Counted from the first letter of the stretch, positions 26,911 to 37,130 are shown. The stretch is 64,000 nt of DNA from an uncultured beta proteobacterium (GCA_903828665.1 CAIKMZ010000084.1:1-64000); one strand, 5' to 3'. The notes: generated by a model from the sequence alone, not told the origin. Translations and numbers: made by a program.

Positions 26911-29724
26911 CTAGGCCGGGCTGGCGCGGCGCCGGCGGAAGTGCAGCTTGAGCAATTCCATGGCCAGCGGCGAGGCCAGGAAGAACGGCAGCATCAACAG
27001 CCAGTCATTGGCCGTCAGCGGCACCGTGTCGAAGAAGGGCCGCAGGAACGGCACGTACACCACCATCAACACCAGCAGGAACGAGACGCCGACGGCCCAC
27101 AGCATCGCGCGATTGGAAAAGACACCGATCGAAAAAACGCTGTGGCGCTCGGAGCGCGCCGTGAAGGCGCGCAGCAGCTCCGAGGCGCACAAGGTTACGA
27201 AGGCGATGGTCTGCGCTGCCATCAACTGCCCGGGATAGCGCTGCAGCGCCAGGAAGAAGACGGCCAGCACGGCCACGGCATCGACCAGGCCGACCACCCC
27301 GATGCCGATCGCCATGTCGCGGTTGATGACCGGCTCCTGCGGCGAGCGCGGCGGGTACTTCATGATGTCGGGGTCGCCTTTTTCCAGCCCGAGCGCCAGC
27401 GCCGGCGCACCGTCGGTGACCAGATTGAGCCAGAGCAGTTGCACCGGGCGCAAGGGGATCGGCAAGCCGATCAGCATGGCGCCAAAGATGATCAGGATCT
27501 CGCCGATATTGCAGGCCAGCAGGAAGTACACGAACTTGCGGATGTTCGAGTAGATGATCCGGCCCTGCTCGATGGCGGCCACGATGCTGGCGAAATTGTC
27601 GTCAGTCAGGATCATGTCCGCCGTCTGCTTGGCCACGTCGGAGCCGACGATGCCCATGGCGACGCCGATATTGGCGCGCTTGAGCGCCGGCGCGTCATTC
27701 ACGCCGTCGCCGGTCATGGCCACGACGTGTCCGCGCGCCTTCAGGGCATCGACAATGCGCGTCTTGTGCTGCGGCGATACCCGGCAGCACACATCGAGCT
27801 GATCGACCCGGCCTGCCAGTTCCTCGTCGCTGAGTTTCTCGATTTCCGGACCGGTCAGCACTAGGCCGCCCATGCTGAGCAAACCAATATCGCGGGCGAT
27901 GGCCTCGGCCGTGTCCTTGTAGTCGCCCGTCACCATGATGCTCTTGAGGCCGGCGGCGCGCGCCACCTGCAGGGCCGTGATCACTTCCGGGCGCGGCGGG
28001 TCGATCATGCCGAGGAGGCCGACGAAGACAAGATCGCTTTCCACATCCGGCGGACTCAGGCTGGACTCCGGCGCGGCCAAGGGCCGGCAGGCCACGGCCA
28101 GCACGCGCAGCGCGCTGCCGGCCATCGCGTGGTTGTGCGCCAGGATCGCCTCGCGCATCGCAGGCGTCATGGGCTGCGGCTTGCCGGCCTCGAGGCTGCG
28201 CCCGCAAAGATCGAGGACCACATCGGGCGCCCCTTTGACAAACAGCATGAGCGGCGGCGCACCCAGACCAGCGACCAGCGCCTGCACCTGCGCGCCTTCG
28301 ACCCGGTGCACCGTGGACATGCACTTGCGCTCCGAATCAAACGGAATCTCCTGCACCCGGGGCAGCGCCTGCGCCAGTTCATCACGCCGGTAGCCGGCCT
28401 TTGCGGCCGCAACAACCATCGCGCCCTCGGTCGGATCGCCGATGATCTGCCAGAAGGCCTTGTCGCTGTCGTCGCATTTTTCTTCCAGCCGCGCGTCGTT
28501 GCAGACCAGCGCGCCCATCAGCAGGAGCGTGGTGTCCGCATCGGTGTGCGGCACGAACGGCGCGCCGCCCGAAAAGAACTCGCCGCTCGGGCTGTAGCCC
28601 TCGCCGGTGACACGAAAGGCCTTGGCGCCCGCCCACCCCTGCACGACCGTCATCTGGTTTTGCGTCAGGGTGCCGGTCTTGTCCGTGCAGATCACCGTCG
28701 CGCAACCGAGCGTCTCGACCGCCGGCAGCTTGCGGATCAGCGCGTTGTGCTTGATCATGCGCTGCATGCCCAGCGCCAGGCAGATCGTCACGATGGCGGG
28801 CAGGCCTTCGGGCACGGCGGCGATCGCCAGGCTCACCGCCATCATGAACAGATTGACGATGTCCTTCTTCTCGGTCACCAGGTAGTCGACAAAGCCGCCG
28901 TTGAGGGCGGCGCCGAGGTGCGTGTCGCGGAACAGGCCATAGACGAACACCAGCGCGCAGATGCTCAGGCAGGCCGTGCCCAGAACCTGGCCCAGGTGCT
29001 CCAGCTTTTGCTGCAGCGGCGTGTCTTCGGTCTCGAACGACTGGATCATTTCGGCGATCAGGCCGATCTGGGTATTCATGCCGGTTCCGGTCACGATGCC
29101 CTTGCCGCGCCCGTAGGTGATCAGCGTCGCCATGAACGCCGTGTTCCTGCGATCGCCCAGCGGGATTTCCTTATCCAGCACCACGCCGGCCGTCTTCTCG
29201 ACCGGCTGCGACTCGCCGGTGAGCGAAGCCTCCTCGATCTTCAGGTTGATGCTCTCGACCAGACGCAGATCGGCCGGCACATAGTTGCCGGCCTCCAGAA
29301 GGACGATGTCGCCGGCCACGATCTCGCGCCCGGGAATCGTCAGCTGCTGGCCGTCACGGATGACCTGTGCCTGCGGCGCGGCCATCTTCTGCAGCGCTGC
29401 GAGCGCCTGCTCGGCCTTGGACTCCTGGATGACGCCGACCACCGCATTGAGCAGCACGATGAACATGATGGCAAAGGAGTCGACGTACTCGCCCAGCGCC
29501 AGCGAGATCGCCGCGGCGATGATCAGGATGATGACCAGGAAGTTCTTGAACTGGTCCCAAAGCAGCGCCAGAAAACCCGGCCGTGGCCGCTCCGTCAGCT
29601 CGTTGGCGCCGAACTGTTCCAGCCGCCGCTGCGCCTGTGCCGAGGTCAGGCCGCGTTCCAGGTGCGTCTCGAAGTCATCGAGCAGTTCTTCGATCGCCTT
29701 GCCGTAGGCTTGCTTGTCATGCAT
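26911..29724 (-). CDS. Cation-transporting P-type ATPase (P2, Ca2+-ATPase type)
   Basis: A 937-residue P2-type ATPase with an N-terminal cation-ATPase domain, TGES at about 170-173, the phosphorylation site [32 protein letters not shown] and a C-terminal six-helix region. The M4 motif [11 protein letters not shown] matches SERCA/PMCA-type calcium pumps of bacteria, so Ca2+ export is likely, although Na+ or H+/K+ relatives exist. It is 16 bases downstream of the UspA gene, so the two form one unit. A NhaR-like regulator lies divergent. Confidence 0.87.
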   Translation of the reverse strand: MHDKQAYGKAIEELLDDFETHLERGLTSAQAQRRLEQFGANELTERPRPGFLALLWDQFKNFLVIILIIAAAISLALGEYVDSFAIMFIVLLNAVVGVIQESKAEQALAALQKMAAPQAQVIRDGQQLTIPGREIVAGDIVLLEAGNYVPADLRLVESINLKIEEASLTGESQPVEKTAGVVLDKEIPLGDRRNTAFMATLITYGRGKGIVTGTGMNTQIGLIAEMIQSFETEDTPLQQKLEHLGQVLGTACLSICALVFVYGLFRDTHLGAALNGGFVDYLVTEKKDIVNLFMMAVSLAIAAVPEGLPAIVTICLALGMQRMIKHNALIRKLPAVETLGCATVICTDKTGTLTQNQMTVVQGWAGAKAFRVTGEGYSPSGEFFSGGAPFVPHTDADTTLLLMGALVCNDARLEEKCDDSDKAFWQIIGDPTEGAMVVAAAKAGYRRDELAQALPRVQEIPFDSERKCMSTVHRVEGAQVQALVAGLGAPPLMLFVKGAPDVVLDLCGRSLEAGKPQPMTPAMREAILAHNHAMAGSALRVLAVACRPLAAPESSLSPPDVESDLVFVGLLGMIDPPRPEVITALQVARAAGLKSIMVTGDYKDTAEAIARDIGLLSMGGLVLTGPEIEKLSDEELAGRVDQLDVCCRVSPQHKTRIVDALKARGHVVAMTGDGVNDAPALKRANIGVAMGIVGSDVAKQTADMILTDDNFASIVAAIEQGRIIYSNIRKFVYFLLACNIGEILIIFGAMLIGLPIPLRPVQLLWLNLVTDGAPALALGLEKGDPDIMKYPPRSPQEPVINRDMAIGIGVVGLVDAVAVLAVFFLALQRYPGQLMAAQTIAFVTLCASELLRAFTARSERHSVFSIGVFSNRAMLWAVGVSFLLVLMVVYVPFLRPFFDTVPLTANDWLLMLPFFLASPLAMELLKLHFRRRRASPA

Positions 29725-29740
29725 GCAGGTCTCCTGGGAA

Positions 29741-30172
29741 CTACTTGACCAGCAGCACTGGCATCTTTGCGAGGTGGATCACCTTCAGTGTGATGGCCCC
29801 GGCCAGCAGCTCAGACAAGGCCGCACGACCGTGGGTGCCCATGACGATCTGATCGCAATGCAGCGCATCGGCCAAGCCGCTGATGGTTTCAGCGACTTTA
29901 CCAACCTCGCAATAGCAGGTATAGCTGACACCGGCCGCGTCCAGCAGATGGCGCGCTTCGCTCAGCAGCTGCTCGCTTTGCTCACGGTGAAATGCGAGCA
30001 CCTGCTCTGGACTGGAAAATCGACTCACGTCGTGCGAAAAAGGCGCCTGGACGTTGACCAGATGAATCTCCAGATCATCGGGGTTGGCGTAGTGTGATCG
30101 ATTGGCAATGACCAGCGCGACAGCCCGCAACGCACATGCAGAACCATCGATCGGGAGCAATACCTTTTTCAT
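29741..30172 (-). CDS. Universal stress protein UspA family
   Basis: A 143-residue UspA-fold protein: KVLLPIDGS at the start and the nucleotide-binding stretch VMGTHGRAALSELLAGAIT near the end, followed by a hydrophobic KMPVLLVK strand. It is the first gene of a two-gene unit with the P-type ATPase. The pattern Usp plus cation ATPase is often found in stress and ion homeostasis islands of betaproteobacteria. Confidence 0.88.
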   Translation of the reverse strand: MKKVLLPIDGSACALRAVALVIANRSHYANPDDLEIHLVNVQAPFSHDVSRFSSPEQVLAFHREQSEQLLSEARHLLDAAGVSYTCYCEVGKVAETISGLADALHCDQIVMGTHGRAALSELLAGAITLKVIHLAKMPVLLVK

Positions 30173-30268
30173 GATGAAACCTAACTTGTTGAAGACGCCA
30201 ATGAGCGGGTCTCGACTTGATGCTAGGACGCCTCAACACATCTAACAAGTCGAATAAAATGGTCGGAC

Positions 30269-30287
30269 GCATCGAATAATTCGATGC
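30269..30287. promoter_or_regulatory. Perfect 9-bp palindrome, probable LysR-type operator
   Basis: GCATCGAAT, one base, ATTCGATGC: a perfect inverted repeat in the 180-base divergent region between uspA and the NhaR-like gene. It lies 66 bases before the chosen start of the regulator, the usual place of a LysR autoregulatory site. An ATG at 30284 is inside it, which argues against that as the start. Confidence 0.6.
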
Positions 30288-30352
30288 ATTGGTTTCCGGA
30301 CATGCGCTCTGGTTTCGGCCGGATGCGCGCAACGCTGGGCGAAAAAGACACC

Positions 30353-31267
30353 ATGGCCGCGCTGAACTACAAGCATTTGCGCTATTTCTGGATGGTCGGA
30401 AAGACCGGCAGCATTGCCCGAGCCGCCGGTCAGCTGTGCCTGACGCCGCAATCGATCAGCGGCCAATTGAGCGAATTCGAGAAGCAACTGGGTGTCGAAC
30501 TGTTTCGCCGCACCGGGCGCAACCGGGAATTGACCGACGCCGGACGGCGCATTCTGGGTTACGCCGAACAGATCTTCTCGATTGGCGACGAGCTGATCGA
30601 CGTGCCGCATGATCAGAAGGCGCAGCGCGCCCTGCCTTTGCGGGTCGGCATCGCCGACTCGGTGTCGAAGTCGATTGCCTACCGGCTGGTGGAGCCGGCC
30701 CTCAAACAGGCACCGCCGGTGCGCCTGGTGTGCCGTGAAGGACGCTTGACCTCACTGCTGGCCGAGTTGGCAATCCATCAGCTTGACATGATCATCGCCG
30801 ACCGCCCGATGCCGGCCAATCTGAATGTGCGCGGTTACAGCCATCTGCTGGGCGAAAGCGGGCTGACCGTGGTCGGCACTGCCGCCTTGGCCAAACGGCT
30901 CAAAGGACGCTTCCCGGCCAAGCTGAACAACTTTGCGTTTCTGCTTCCCGGCGAGGACGCCGCGGTGCGCCCGAAGTTGATCCAATGGTTTGAGGCCAAC
31001 AACCTGCTGCCCGACATCGTCGGAGAGTTTGACGACAGTGCACTGATGAATGCCTTCGGCGAAGCCGGTGCCGGCCTGTTTGCCGCGCCGACCGCCATCG
31101 TTGATCAGGTGTGCGAACAGCACAAGACCATGATCATCGGTCGCATCGACTCCGTGCGCGAGCAGATGTACGCCATCACGACCGACCGCTACCTGACCCA
31201 TCCGGCGATTGTGGCGATCATCAAGTCGGCCCGGGAGGATGTGTTCGCGCCGGCCGGCGCGCTTTGA
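30353..31267 (+). CDS. nhaR: LysR-family regulator, NhaR type
   Basis: A 304-residue LysR regulator. The N-terminal HTH (LNYKHLRYFWMVGKTGSIAR to SGQLSEFEKQLGVELFRRTGR) and the rest match NhaR, which in E. coli senses Na+ and activates the nhaA antiporter and pga genes. ATG 30353 gives the standard MAALNYKHLRYF beginning; an earlier ATG at 30284 is in the palindrome. It is divergent from uspA and the Ca2+-type ATPase, so those are the likely targets here. No nhaA is in the window. Confidence 0.86.
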   Translation: MAALNYKHLRYFWMVGKTGSIARAAGQLCLTPQSISGQLSEFEKQLGVELFRRTGRNRELTDAGRRILGYAEQIFSIGDELIDVPHDQKAQRALPLRVGIADSVSKSIAYRLVEPALKQAPPVRLVCREGRLTSLLAELAIHQLDMIIADRPMPANLNVRGYSHLLGESGLTVVGTAALAKRLKGRFPAKLNNFAFLLPGEDAAVRPKLIQWFEANNLLPDIVGEFDDSALMNAFGEAGAGLFAAPTAIVDQVCEQHKTMIIGRIDSVREQMYAITTDRYLTHPAIVAIIKSAREDVFAPAGAL

Positions 31268-31268
31268 C

Positions 31269-32366
31269 TCAGACGCTCAAACCGGTCGCGGCCTGCAACA
31301 GCGCTTCGCGCGCCTGGTCGATGATCTGTTTCTTCCAGGCGTCGGTATCGGTATAGAACGCATCCATCATCTGCTGCTTGATTTGCCGGGCCTGATCGGC
31401 CGGCGCGTCCGGGTGCTTGTTGAGCCAATGCTCGGCGCGCAGCGCCTGCGTCACCTCGGGGAACGGCAGGGTGCCGTATTCCATCGCGATGCCGGTGTAC
31501 TCGGCCTGCGGGCATTCCTCGTAGAAGGCCATCCACATCAGACCGGTCAGGAAGGCCGAGGTCGAGGAGCCGTCGTAGATCGATGTGATCGGTGTCGCGC
31601 CATCGCCGCCCCACCACTGGCGCGCGCGCGCCAGCGCCGCGGCATCGTCCTTGCAGGCGAAGATGCGCTCGCCAAGCCCACTGGGGCCAAGGCCCGTGTG
31701 CAGGTCGATCCAGGCGATCTTGCCGGCCGCGCGCCCATGGTCGCGCAGCACCTGGCGGATCGTCTGGTTGCTCCAGGTCGGCGCCGTGCCGCCGAAGAAC
31801 AGGCCGTCGGGAAACTCATGCTGCCCGCTTGAAACAGCTGCCTGGAACGCGCGCGCGCCATACTTCTCGACGTAGCCTGCAATCGCGGCCGCGTTGGCCG
31901 CATTCGGCGGCCAACGCTCGGGCAGCAACAGCGAATGGATGGCCCGATAGCCCTCGTTGACCGGCAGCGGTTTGGAGAAGTCGTGGAAGTTGCGGTTCAG
32001 GTCGGCGTTTTCGTTCGTGGCGCGGCGCACGTGGGAAAAGCCATAGGGATTGAGCGCATGGACGTAGAGCACAGCCACGCCCCGGGCGCGCGCCTGTTCG
32101 CGCCAGGCGGCATCGTGCAGCGCAAAGACCTGCACGCCGCTGCCGCAATAGCCCTCCACACCATGGCAGGCGCTGCTGACGATCAGCAGGCGCTGCGCAT
32201 CGGGTGCGCCGTCGAGCACCACGTCCATCGCCAGCACTTCGCCGTCGCGCCCGCTCAGCGGGTGCACATGCGAGGTGACCGGCAGGTTGGCGCTGGCGGC
32301 GGAGGCCAGAAACTTGCCGCGCGCCTGCTCGTAGCTGGCAGAAAAGGCTTCGACCGGATTCATCAT
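31269..32366 (-). CDS. DUF2817/M14-like metallopeptidase
   Basis: A 365-residue protein of the DUF2817 family, related to M14 zinc carboxypeptidases. Zinc-site candidates are visible: SSACHGVEGYCGS (H-x2-E), WIDLHTGLGPSG (third His) and the catalytic-type glutamate in AMEYGTLPF. NPYGFSHVRRATNENADLNRNF is the substrate arginine/asparagine block. No signal peptide, so cytoplasmic. It follows an M20 amidohydrolase by 13 bases; together they may process peptides or acyl amino acids. Confidence 0.84.
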   Translation of the reverse strand: MMNPVEAFSASYEQARGKFLASAASANLPVTSHVHPLSGRDGEVLAMDVVLDGAPDAQRLLIVSSACHGVEGYCGSGVQVFALHDAAWREQARARGVAVLYVHALNPYGFSHVRRATNENADLNRNFHDFSKPLPVNEGYRAIHSLLLPERWPPNAANAAAIAGYVEKYGARAFQAAVSSGQHEFPDGLFFGGTAPTWSNQTIRQVLRDHGRAAGKIAWIDLHTGLGPSGLGERIFACKDDAAALARARQWWGGDGATPITSIYDGSSTSAFLTGLMWMAFYEECPQAEYTGIAMEYGTLPFPEVTQALRAEHWLNKHPDAPADQARQIKQQMMDAFYTDTDAWKKQIIDQAREALLQAATGLSV

Positions 32367-32379
32367 GGTGCCATCCTTC

Positions 32380-33573
32380 TCAGACCGCGGGCTTGAGCCA
32401 TTCCTCGGCCAGCCGCACCCAGTAGGTGGCGCCGAGCGGGATCATGTCGTCGTTGAAATCGTAGCTCGGGTTGTGCAGCATGCACGGACCTTCGCCATGC
32501 CCGCTGTCGCGGTGCGCGCCGTCGCCGTTGGCGATGAAGCAGTAGCAGCCCGGCTTGGCCAGCAGCATGTAGGAGAAATCCTCGGCGCCCATGGTCGGCT
32601 CCTGGTGCACCACGTTGTCGGCGCCGACGATGTCGGTCATCACCTTGCGCGCAAATTCGGCCTCGGCCGCGCTGTTGATGGTGGGCGGGTAGTTGCGCAC
32701 GAATTCGAACTCGCAGCGCATGTCGAAGGCGGCGCAGGTGTGCTCGGCGATCTGCTTCATGCGCAGCTCGATCAGGTCCAGCACTTCGATCGAGAAGGTG
32801 CGCACCGTGCCGCGCAGCTCGACGTGATCCGGGATCACATTGGTGGCTTCACCGGCGTGGATCATGGTGACGGAAATCACGCCGGCGTCGATCGGCTTCT
32901 TGTTGCGGCTGATGATGGTCTGGAACGACTGCACCAGCTGGCACGCCACCGGCACCGGATCAATGCCGTTGTGCGGTGCCGCCGCGTGCGCGCCGCGGCC
33001 GTAGAGGGTGATCTTGAACTCGTTGCTCGACGCCATCACCGGCCCCGGCGCCACCGCGAACTTGCCGACTTCGGAGCCCGGCCAGTTGTGCATGCCGAAC
33101 ACCGCGTCCATCGGGAACTTTTCGAACAGACCGTCCTTGATCATCTCGCGCGCGCCGCCGCCGCCCTCTTCGGCCGGCTGGAATATCAGATAGACCGTCC
33201 CGTCGAAATTGCGATTCTTCGCCAGATGCTGCGCCGCCGCCAGCAGCATGGCGGTGTGGCCGTCGTGGCCGCAGGCGTGCATCTTGCCGGGCTTGGTGCT
33301 GGCGTGGCCGAAGGTGTTGAACTCCTGCATCGGAAGCGCGTCCATGTCGGCGCGAAGGCCGATGGCGCGTGTCGAGGTGCCGTGTTTGACGATGCCGACG
33401 ACGCCGGTGGTGCCCATGCCGCGGTGGATCGGGATGCCCCATTCGGTGAGCTTTTGCGCCACCAGTTCGGCGGTGCGGGACTCTTCAAAACACAGTTCGG
33501 GGTGCGCGTGGATATCGCGACGGATGGCGGCGATGCCCGCGGCCTGGGTGACGATGGAATCAATGACTTTCAT
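32380..33573 (-). CDS. M20-family amidohydrolase (hippurate hydrolase/aminoacylase type)
   Basis: A 397-residue M20D peptidase family enzyme. Metal ligands are visible: HACGHDGHTAMLL, PAEEGGGGA, GMHNWPG and the C-terminal H in GPCMLHNPSYDFNDD. It hydrolyses N-acyl amino acids or related amides in the cytoplasm. The substrate is unknown. It leads a two-gene unit with the DUF2817 gene. An AGGAGT site precedes the ATG. Confidence 0.88.
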   Translation of the reverse strand: MKVIDSIVTQAAGIAAIRRDIHAHPELCFEESRTAELVAQKLTEWGIPIHRGMGTTGVVGIVKHGTSTRAIGLRADMDALPMQEFNTFGHASTKPGKMHACGHDGHTAMLLAAAQHLAKNRNFDGTVYLIFQPAEEGGGGAREMIKDGLFEKFPMDAVFGMHNWPGSEVGKFAVAPGPVMASSNEFKITLYGRGAHAAAPHNGIDPVPVACQLVQSFQTIISRNKKPIDAGVISVTMIHAGEATNVIPDHVELRGTVRTFSIEVLDLIELRMKQIAEHTCAAFDMRCEFEFVRNYPPTINSAAEAEFARKVMTDIVGADNVVHQEPTMGAEDFSYMLLAKPGCYCFIANGDGAHRDSGHGEGPCMLHNPSYDFNDDMIPLGATYWVRLAEEWLKPAV

Positions 33574-33693
33574 GGGTACTCCTGTGGGCCCAAGTCTAGC
33601 GTCAAGCGCGATACCATGTCGGCGCCAGTGGACAAGCGCTGCAAGGCGTGCGCGGTTGGTTCAAAATGCGCACTCATTCCACGCACCGCTGCC

Positions 33694-35781
33694 ATGAACA
33701 CTCCAGCCCTGAACGACACCCCTGCCACCCAGGTCCTGGGCGCCTGCCCGCATGACTGCCCGGACACCTGCTCACTGCTGACCACGGTGGCCGGCGGCAT
33801 CGCCATCAAGGTACAGGGCAACCCCGACCACCCGCATACCGGCGGCGCGCTGTGCACCAAGGTCTCGCGCTACCCGGAGCGCACCTACCACCCCGAGCGT
33901 ATCCTGCATCCGCTCAAGCGCGTCGGCCCCAAGGGCTCGGGGCAATTCGAGCGCGTCAGCTGGGCCACTGCCCTGGCCGAGATCGCGCAGCGGCTGCAGG
34001 CCATCGCCGCGCAGGGGCCGGACGCGGCGCAGGCCATCGTGCCCTACAGCTACGCCGGCACCATGGGCCTGGTGCAGGGCGACAGCATGTCGATGCGCTT
34101 TTTCCACCGGCTCGGCGCCTCGCTGCTGGACCGCACCATCTGCGCCTCGGCCGGTGCCGAAGCACTGACGCAGACGCTGGGCGGCAAGCACGGCATGCGC
34201 GTCGAATTCTTTGCCGAGTCGAAACTGATCCTGATCTGGGGCAGCAACTCGATCAGCAGCAACCTGCACTTCTGGCGCTACGCGCAGGAAGCCAAGCGCG
34301 CCGGCGCCAAACTCATCTGCATCGACCCGCGCAAGAGTGAGACCGCCGACAAATGCCACGAGCACATTGCGCTGCTGCCCGGCACCGACGGCGCGCTGGC
34401 GCTTTCTCTCATGCACGAGCTCATTGCGCACGACTGGCTGGACCACGACTACCTCGCGCAGTACACGCTGGGCTGGGAACTGCTGCGCAGCCGCGCGCTG
34501 CAATGGCCACCCGAGCGCGCGGCCGCGGTCTGCGGCATCACGCCCGAACAGATCTGCTCGCTGGCGCGCGACTACGGCGCGAGTGTGGCCAGCCGCGCCC
34601 CGGCCGCGATCCGCCTGAACTACGGCATGCAGCGCGTGCACGGCGGCGGCAACGCCGTGCGCCTGATCGCCTGCCTGCCGGCGCTGGTCGGCGCCTGGCG
34701 CAGCCGTGCCGGCGGCGTGCTGCTGTCGAGCTCGAGCACCTTCCCGGTGAAGCGCGCCGCGCTGCAGCGGCCCGACCTGCTCGGCACGCGCACGCCGCGC
34801 ACGATCAACATGAGCACCATCGGCGACGACTTGCTGCGCAGCAGCAGCGCGGCGTTCGGTCCGGCGATCCAGGCGCTCGTCGTCTACAACAGCAACCCGG
34901 TGGCGATTGCGCCGGACTCCGTCAAGGTGGTGCAGGGCTTTGCGCGCGAGGACCTGTTCACCGTGGTGCTGGAGCACTTCCAGACCGACACCGCCGACTA
35001 CGCCGACTTCGTCCTGCCGGCCACGACGCAGCTTGAGCACTGGGATGTGCATTCGAGCTACGGCCACACCGATGCGCTGCTGAACCGCCCAGCCATCGCG
35101 CCGCTGGGCGAGGCCAAAACCAACACGCAGATCTTTCGCGAACTCGCGCAACGCATGGGATTTGACGACCCCTGCTTTGCCGAGGATGACCAGGCCTTGT
35201 GCCGCTTGGCCTATGGCGATGCCGTCGATTTCGAGCGGCTGCTGCGGCACGGCTTTGCGACGCTGGCCTCACCCGAGGCGCCGTTTGCGCAGGGGAATTT
35301 CCCGACGCCCTCGGGCAAATGCGAATTCTTCAGCGCGCGCCTGGCGCGGCAGGGCATGGACGGCCTGCCCGATCACGTGCCGAACCACGAGGCGTTCAAC
35401 TCGTCGGCCGACTACCCGCTGGCCATGATCTCGCCACCGGCGCGCAACTTCCTGAACTCTAGCTTCGTCAACGTGAAAAGCCTGCGCGAGAGCGAGGGCG
35501 AGCCGCTGCTGGAGATGCACGCGTCCGACGCCGCCGCGCGCGGCCTGAGCGGCGGCGCGGTCGTGCGCGTGTTCAATCAGCGCGGCAGCTACCGCTGCAA
35601 GCTCAAAATCAGCCAGCGCGCGCGCGTCGGCGTCGTCAACGGCCTGGGTGTGTGGTGGCGCAAGTTCGGCCTGGACGGCAGCAACGTGAACCAGCTCACC
35701 AGCCAGGCTCTGACCGACATCGGCGCCGCACCGACCTTCTACGACTGTCTGGTGCAGGTGGAGGCGGGCGGGAATCCCTGA
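33694..35781 (+). CDS. Molybdopterin-dependent oxidoreductase, Fe4S4-containing
   Basis: A 695-residue member of the DMSO-reductase superfamily. The N-terminal cluster motif is CPHDCPDTC with the fourth cysteine in GGALCTK; the molybdopterin domain and the C-terminal dinucleotide-binding domain (GLSGGAVVRVFNQRGSYRCK) follow. No TAT signal, so it should be cytoplasmic, like formate dehydrogenase-type or uncharacterised members. The substrate cannot be assigned. I chose ATG 33694; an in-frame ATG at 33616 would add 26 residues with several cysteines. MobB and a ferredoxin-like protein lie nearby on the other strand. Confidence 0.85.
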   Translation: MNTPALNDTPATQVLGACPHDCPDTCSLLTTVAGGIAIKVQGNPDHPHTGGALCTKVSRYPERTYHPERILHPLKRVGPKGSGQFERVSWATALAEIAQRLQAIAAQGPDAAQAIVPYSYAGTMGLVQGDSMSMRFFHRLGASLLDRTICASAGAEALTQTLGGKHGMRVEFFAESKLILIWGSNSISSNLHFWRYAQEAKRAGAKLICIDPRKSETADKCHEHIALLPGTDGALALSLMHELIAHDWLDHDYLAQYTLGWELLRSRALQWPPERAAAVCGITPEQICSLARDYGASVASRAPAAIRLNYGMQRVHGGGNAVRLIACLPALVGAWRSRAGGVLLSSSSTFPVKRAALQRPDLLGTRTPRTINMSTIGDDLLRSSSAAFGPAIQALVVYNSNPVAIAPDSVKVVQGFAREDLFTVVLEHFQTDTADYADFVLPATTQLEHWDVHSSYGHTDALLNRPAIAPLGEAKTNTQIFRELAQRMGFDDPCFAEDDQALCRLAYGDAVDFERLLRHGFATLASPEAPFAQGNFPTPSGKCEFFSARLARQGMDGLPDHVPNHEAFNSSADYPLAMISPPARNFLNSSFVNVKSLRESEGEPLLEMHASDAAARGLSGGAVVRVFNQRGSYRCKLKISQRARVGVVNGLGVWWRKFGLDGSNVNQLTSQALTDIGAAPTFYDCLVQVEAGGNP

Positions 35782-35787
35782 CACCCT

Positions 35788-35857
35788 TGTCATGCCGGAC
35801 CTGATCCGGCATCCATGCCTTGTCTGGGATGGATTGCGGGTCGAGCCTGAAATGACA
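35788..35857. repeat. Intergenic REP-like inverted repeat
   Basis: An outer TGTCAT/ATGACA pair (35788-35793 and 35852-35857) encloses an 8-bp stem ATGCCGGA/TCCGGCAT (35792-35799 and 35805-35812). The layout matches a dispersed intergenic repeat I know from many proteobacterial genomes. It lies between convergent genes and may also terminate transcription. Only one copy was noticed in the window. Confidence 0.6.
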
Positions 35858-35898
35858 GCCAAGACCGCTGACCCTGCCGCGCGACGGCAGGCGAGCAC

Positions 35899-36549
35899 TC
35901 AGCTTAACTGCGACACATAGTCCGTCAACTGCGGCCGCAGCGGCGAGGGCTTGTGCTTGGCAACGCTGCCGATGTTGACGCAGCAGACCGCCTGCTCGTT
36001 CTCGCGCAAATCGAACAGGGCGCGCAGGCGCGCCGAGCCCAATGCCTGTCCGCTGGTCAGCCCGGTACCGAAGCCCGCCGCGTGGGCGCTGAGCAGCACG
36101 TTCTGGATGGCGCAGCCGACCGACACCAGGCGCTCGGCATCGTTCACCTCGGCCTGGGTTGCCTGCGCCTGCTGGGCGCCACGACCTGGCGCGGCGTCCG
36201 GCGTCACCGGCTGCTGCGCGAGCCGCGCAACTACCAGCATCAAAAACGGCGCGCGCTGCGCCTTCTCGCGCGCAGCCTCGACCTGCGCCGCGGAGGCGTT
36301 CGGGTCGCGGTCCTGCAAGGCCAGCGCAAACACCTCGCCCAATCGCGCGCGCTGCGCGGCCGGCACGATGACGAAACGCCAGGGCAGCAGCTGACCGTGG
36401 TCGGGCGCGGCGGCGGCGGCACCCAGGATGTCTTGCAGTTGCGACGCCGATGGCCCGGGCTCGGTCAGGCGCCGGGGCGAGACATTGCAGCGCGAGTGAA
36501 TCAGGACCTTGGTGAATTCCGGCAGGTCAGTTTCAGCATCAGTTTCCAT
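35899..36549 (-). CDS. Nitroreductase-family flavoprotein
   Basis: A 216-residue FMN nitroreductase-fold protein of the YdjA/TdsD-like kind: R-CNVSPRRLTEPG near the start, AAAAAPDHGQLLPWRFVIV, the central VSVGCAIQNVLLSAHAAGFGTG helix and a short C-terminus. It would reduce nitro or quinone-like compounds with NAD(P)H. It is the third gene of the group ferredoxin-mobB-nitroreductase, 27 bases after mobB. Confidence 0.85.
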   Translation of the reverse strand: METDAETDLPEFTKVLIHSRCNVSPRRLTEPGPSASQLQDILGAAAAAPDHGQLLPWRFVIVPAAQRARLGEVFALALQDRDPNASAAQVEAAREKAQRAPFLMLVVARLAQQPVTPDAAPGRGAQQAQATQAEVNDAERLVSVGCAIQNVLLSAHAAGFGTGLTSGQALGSARLRALFDLRENEQAVCCVNIGSVAKHKPSPLRPQLTDYVSQLS

Positions 36550-36576
36550 CAGTCCGTCCTTCGGGCTGCGCGAACC

Positions 36577-37095
36577 TCAGCGCACAACGGCATGCGCCAG
36601 CACGAAGGCCGCGATGGCTGCAGTATCGGCCAAATCCAGCTGTGCCAGGCCCTGCGTGACACGATGCCGGGCGTTCGACGCCGGCGGCGTATCGCTGGCA
36701 ATGGCCATGATGCCCGGCCAGTCCGGCCACAGGGTTTGCGCGTCCACCGCTGCACGCCAGACCTCGATCTTCGGAAAGTTGCCGTGCTTGAAGCCTTCGA
36801 TCAGGACCAGATCGCAGTCCATCATGCGGTCGAGCAGGTAGTCCAGCGACGGCTCGGCTGCGCCGCGCAGCTCGTGCATCAGGGCCCAACGGTCGTTGCC
36901 CAGCAGCAGCACCTCCTTGCAACCGGATTCGCGCAGCCGGTAGGAGTCCTTGCCGGGACGGTCGATATCGATGGCCTTGTGGCTGTGTTTGATCAGCGAC
37001 ACCACCAGACCGCGCGCGGCGATCTCGGGGACCAGCCGCTCCAGCAGCGTCGTCTTGCCCATGCCGGAGTGCCCGGCAATGCCGAATATCTTCAT
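36577..37095 (-). CDS. mobB: Molybdopterin-guanine dinucleotide biosynthesis protein MobB
   Basis: A 172-residue P-loop protein: GIAGHSGMGKTTLLERLVP gives Walker A, then LIKHSHKAIDIDRPGKDSYR and LVLIEGFKHGNFPKIEV, all MobB signatures. It assists MobA in making the MGD cofactor used by enzymes like the one at 33694. ATG 37095 is chosen; longer frames overlap the ferredoxin gene. It lies 35 bases after that gene. Confidence 0.93.
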   Translation of the reverse strand: MKIFGIAGHSGMGKTTLLERLVPEIAARGLVVSLIKHSHKAIDIDRPGKDSYRLRESGCKEVLLLGNDRWALMHELRGAAEPSLDYLLDRMMDCDLVLIEGFKHGNFPKIEVWRAAVDAQTLWPDWPGIMAIASDTPPASNARHRVTQGLAQLDLADTAAIAAFVLAHAVVR

Positions 37096-37130
37096 GCTTG
37101 AAACCCCATGATCTGTTGCCCGCCCGTCGC

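Noticed and set aside
28129..29748. A 539-codon plus-strand open frame across the P-type ATPase
   Set aside because: Antisense of a well-supported ATPase; no recognisable domain.
32365..33693. N-terminal extension of the molybdopterin oxidoreductase into the peptidase region
   Set aside because: This part is antisense to the M20 gene and is not protein-like; the Fe-S motif begins near 33694.
33772..35250. A 492-codon minus-strand open frame across the molybdopterin oxidoreductase
   Set aside because: Antisense shadow; the plus-strand product has cluster cysteines and domain motifs.
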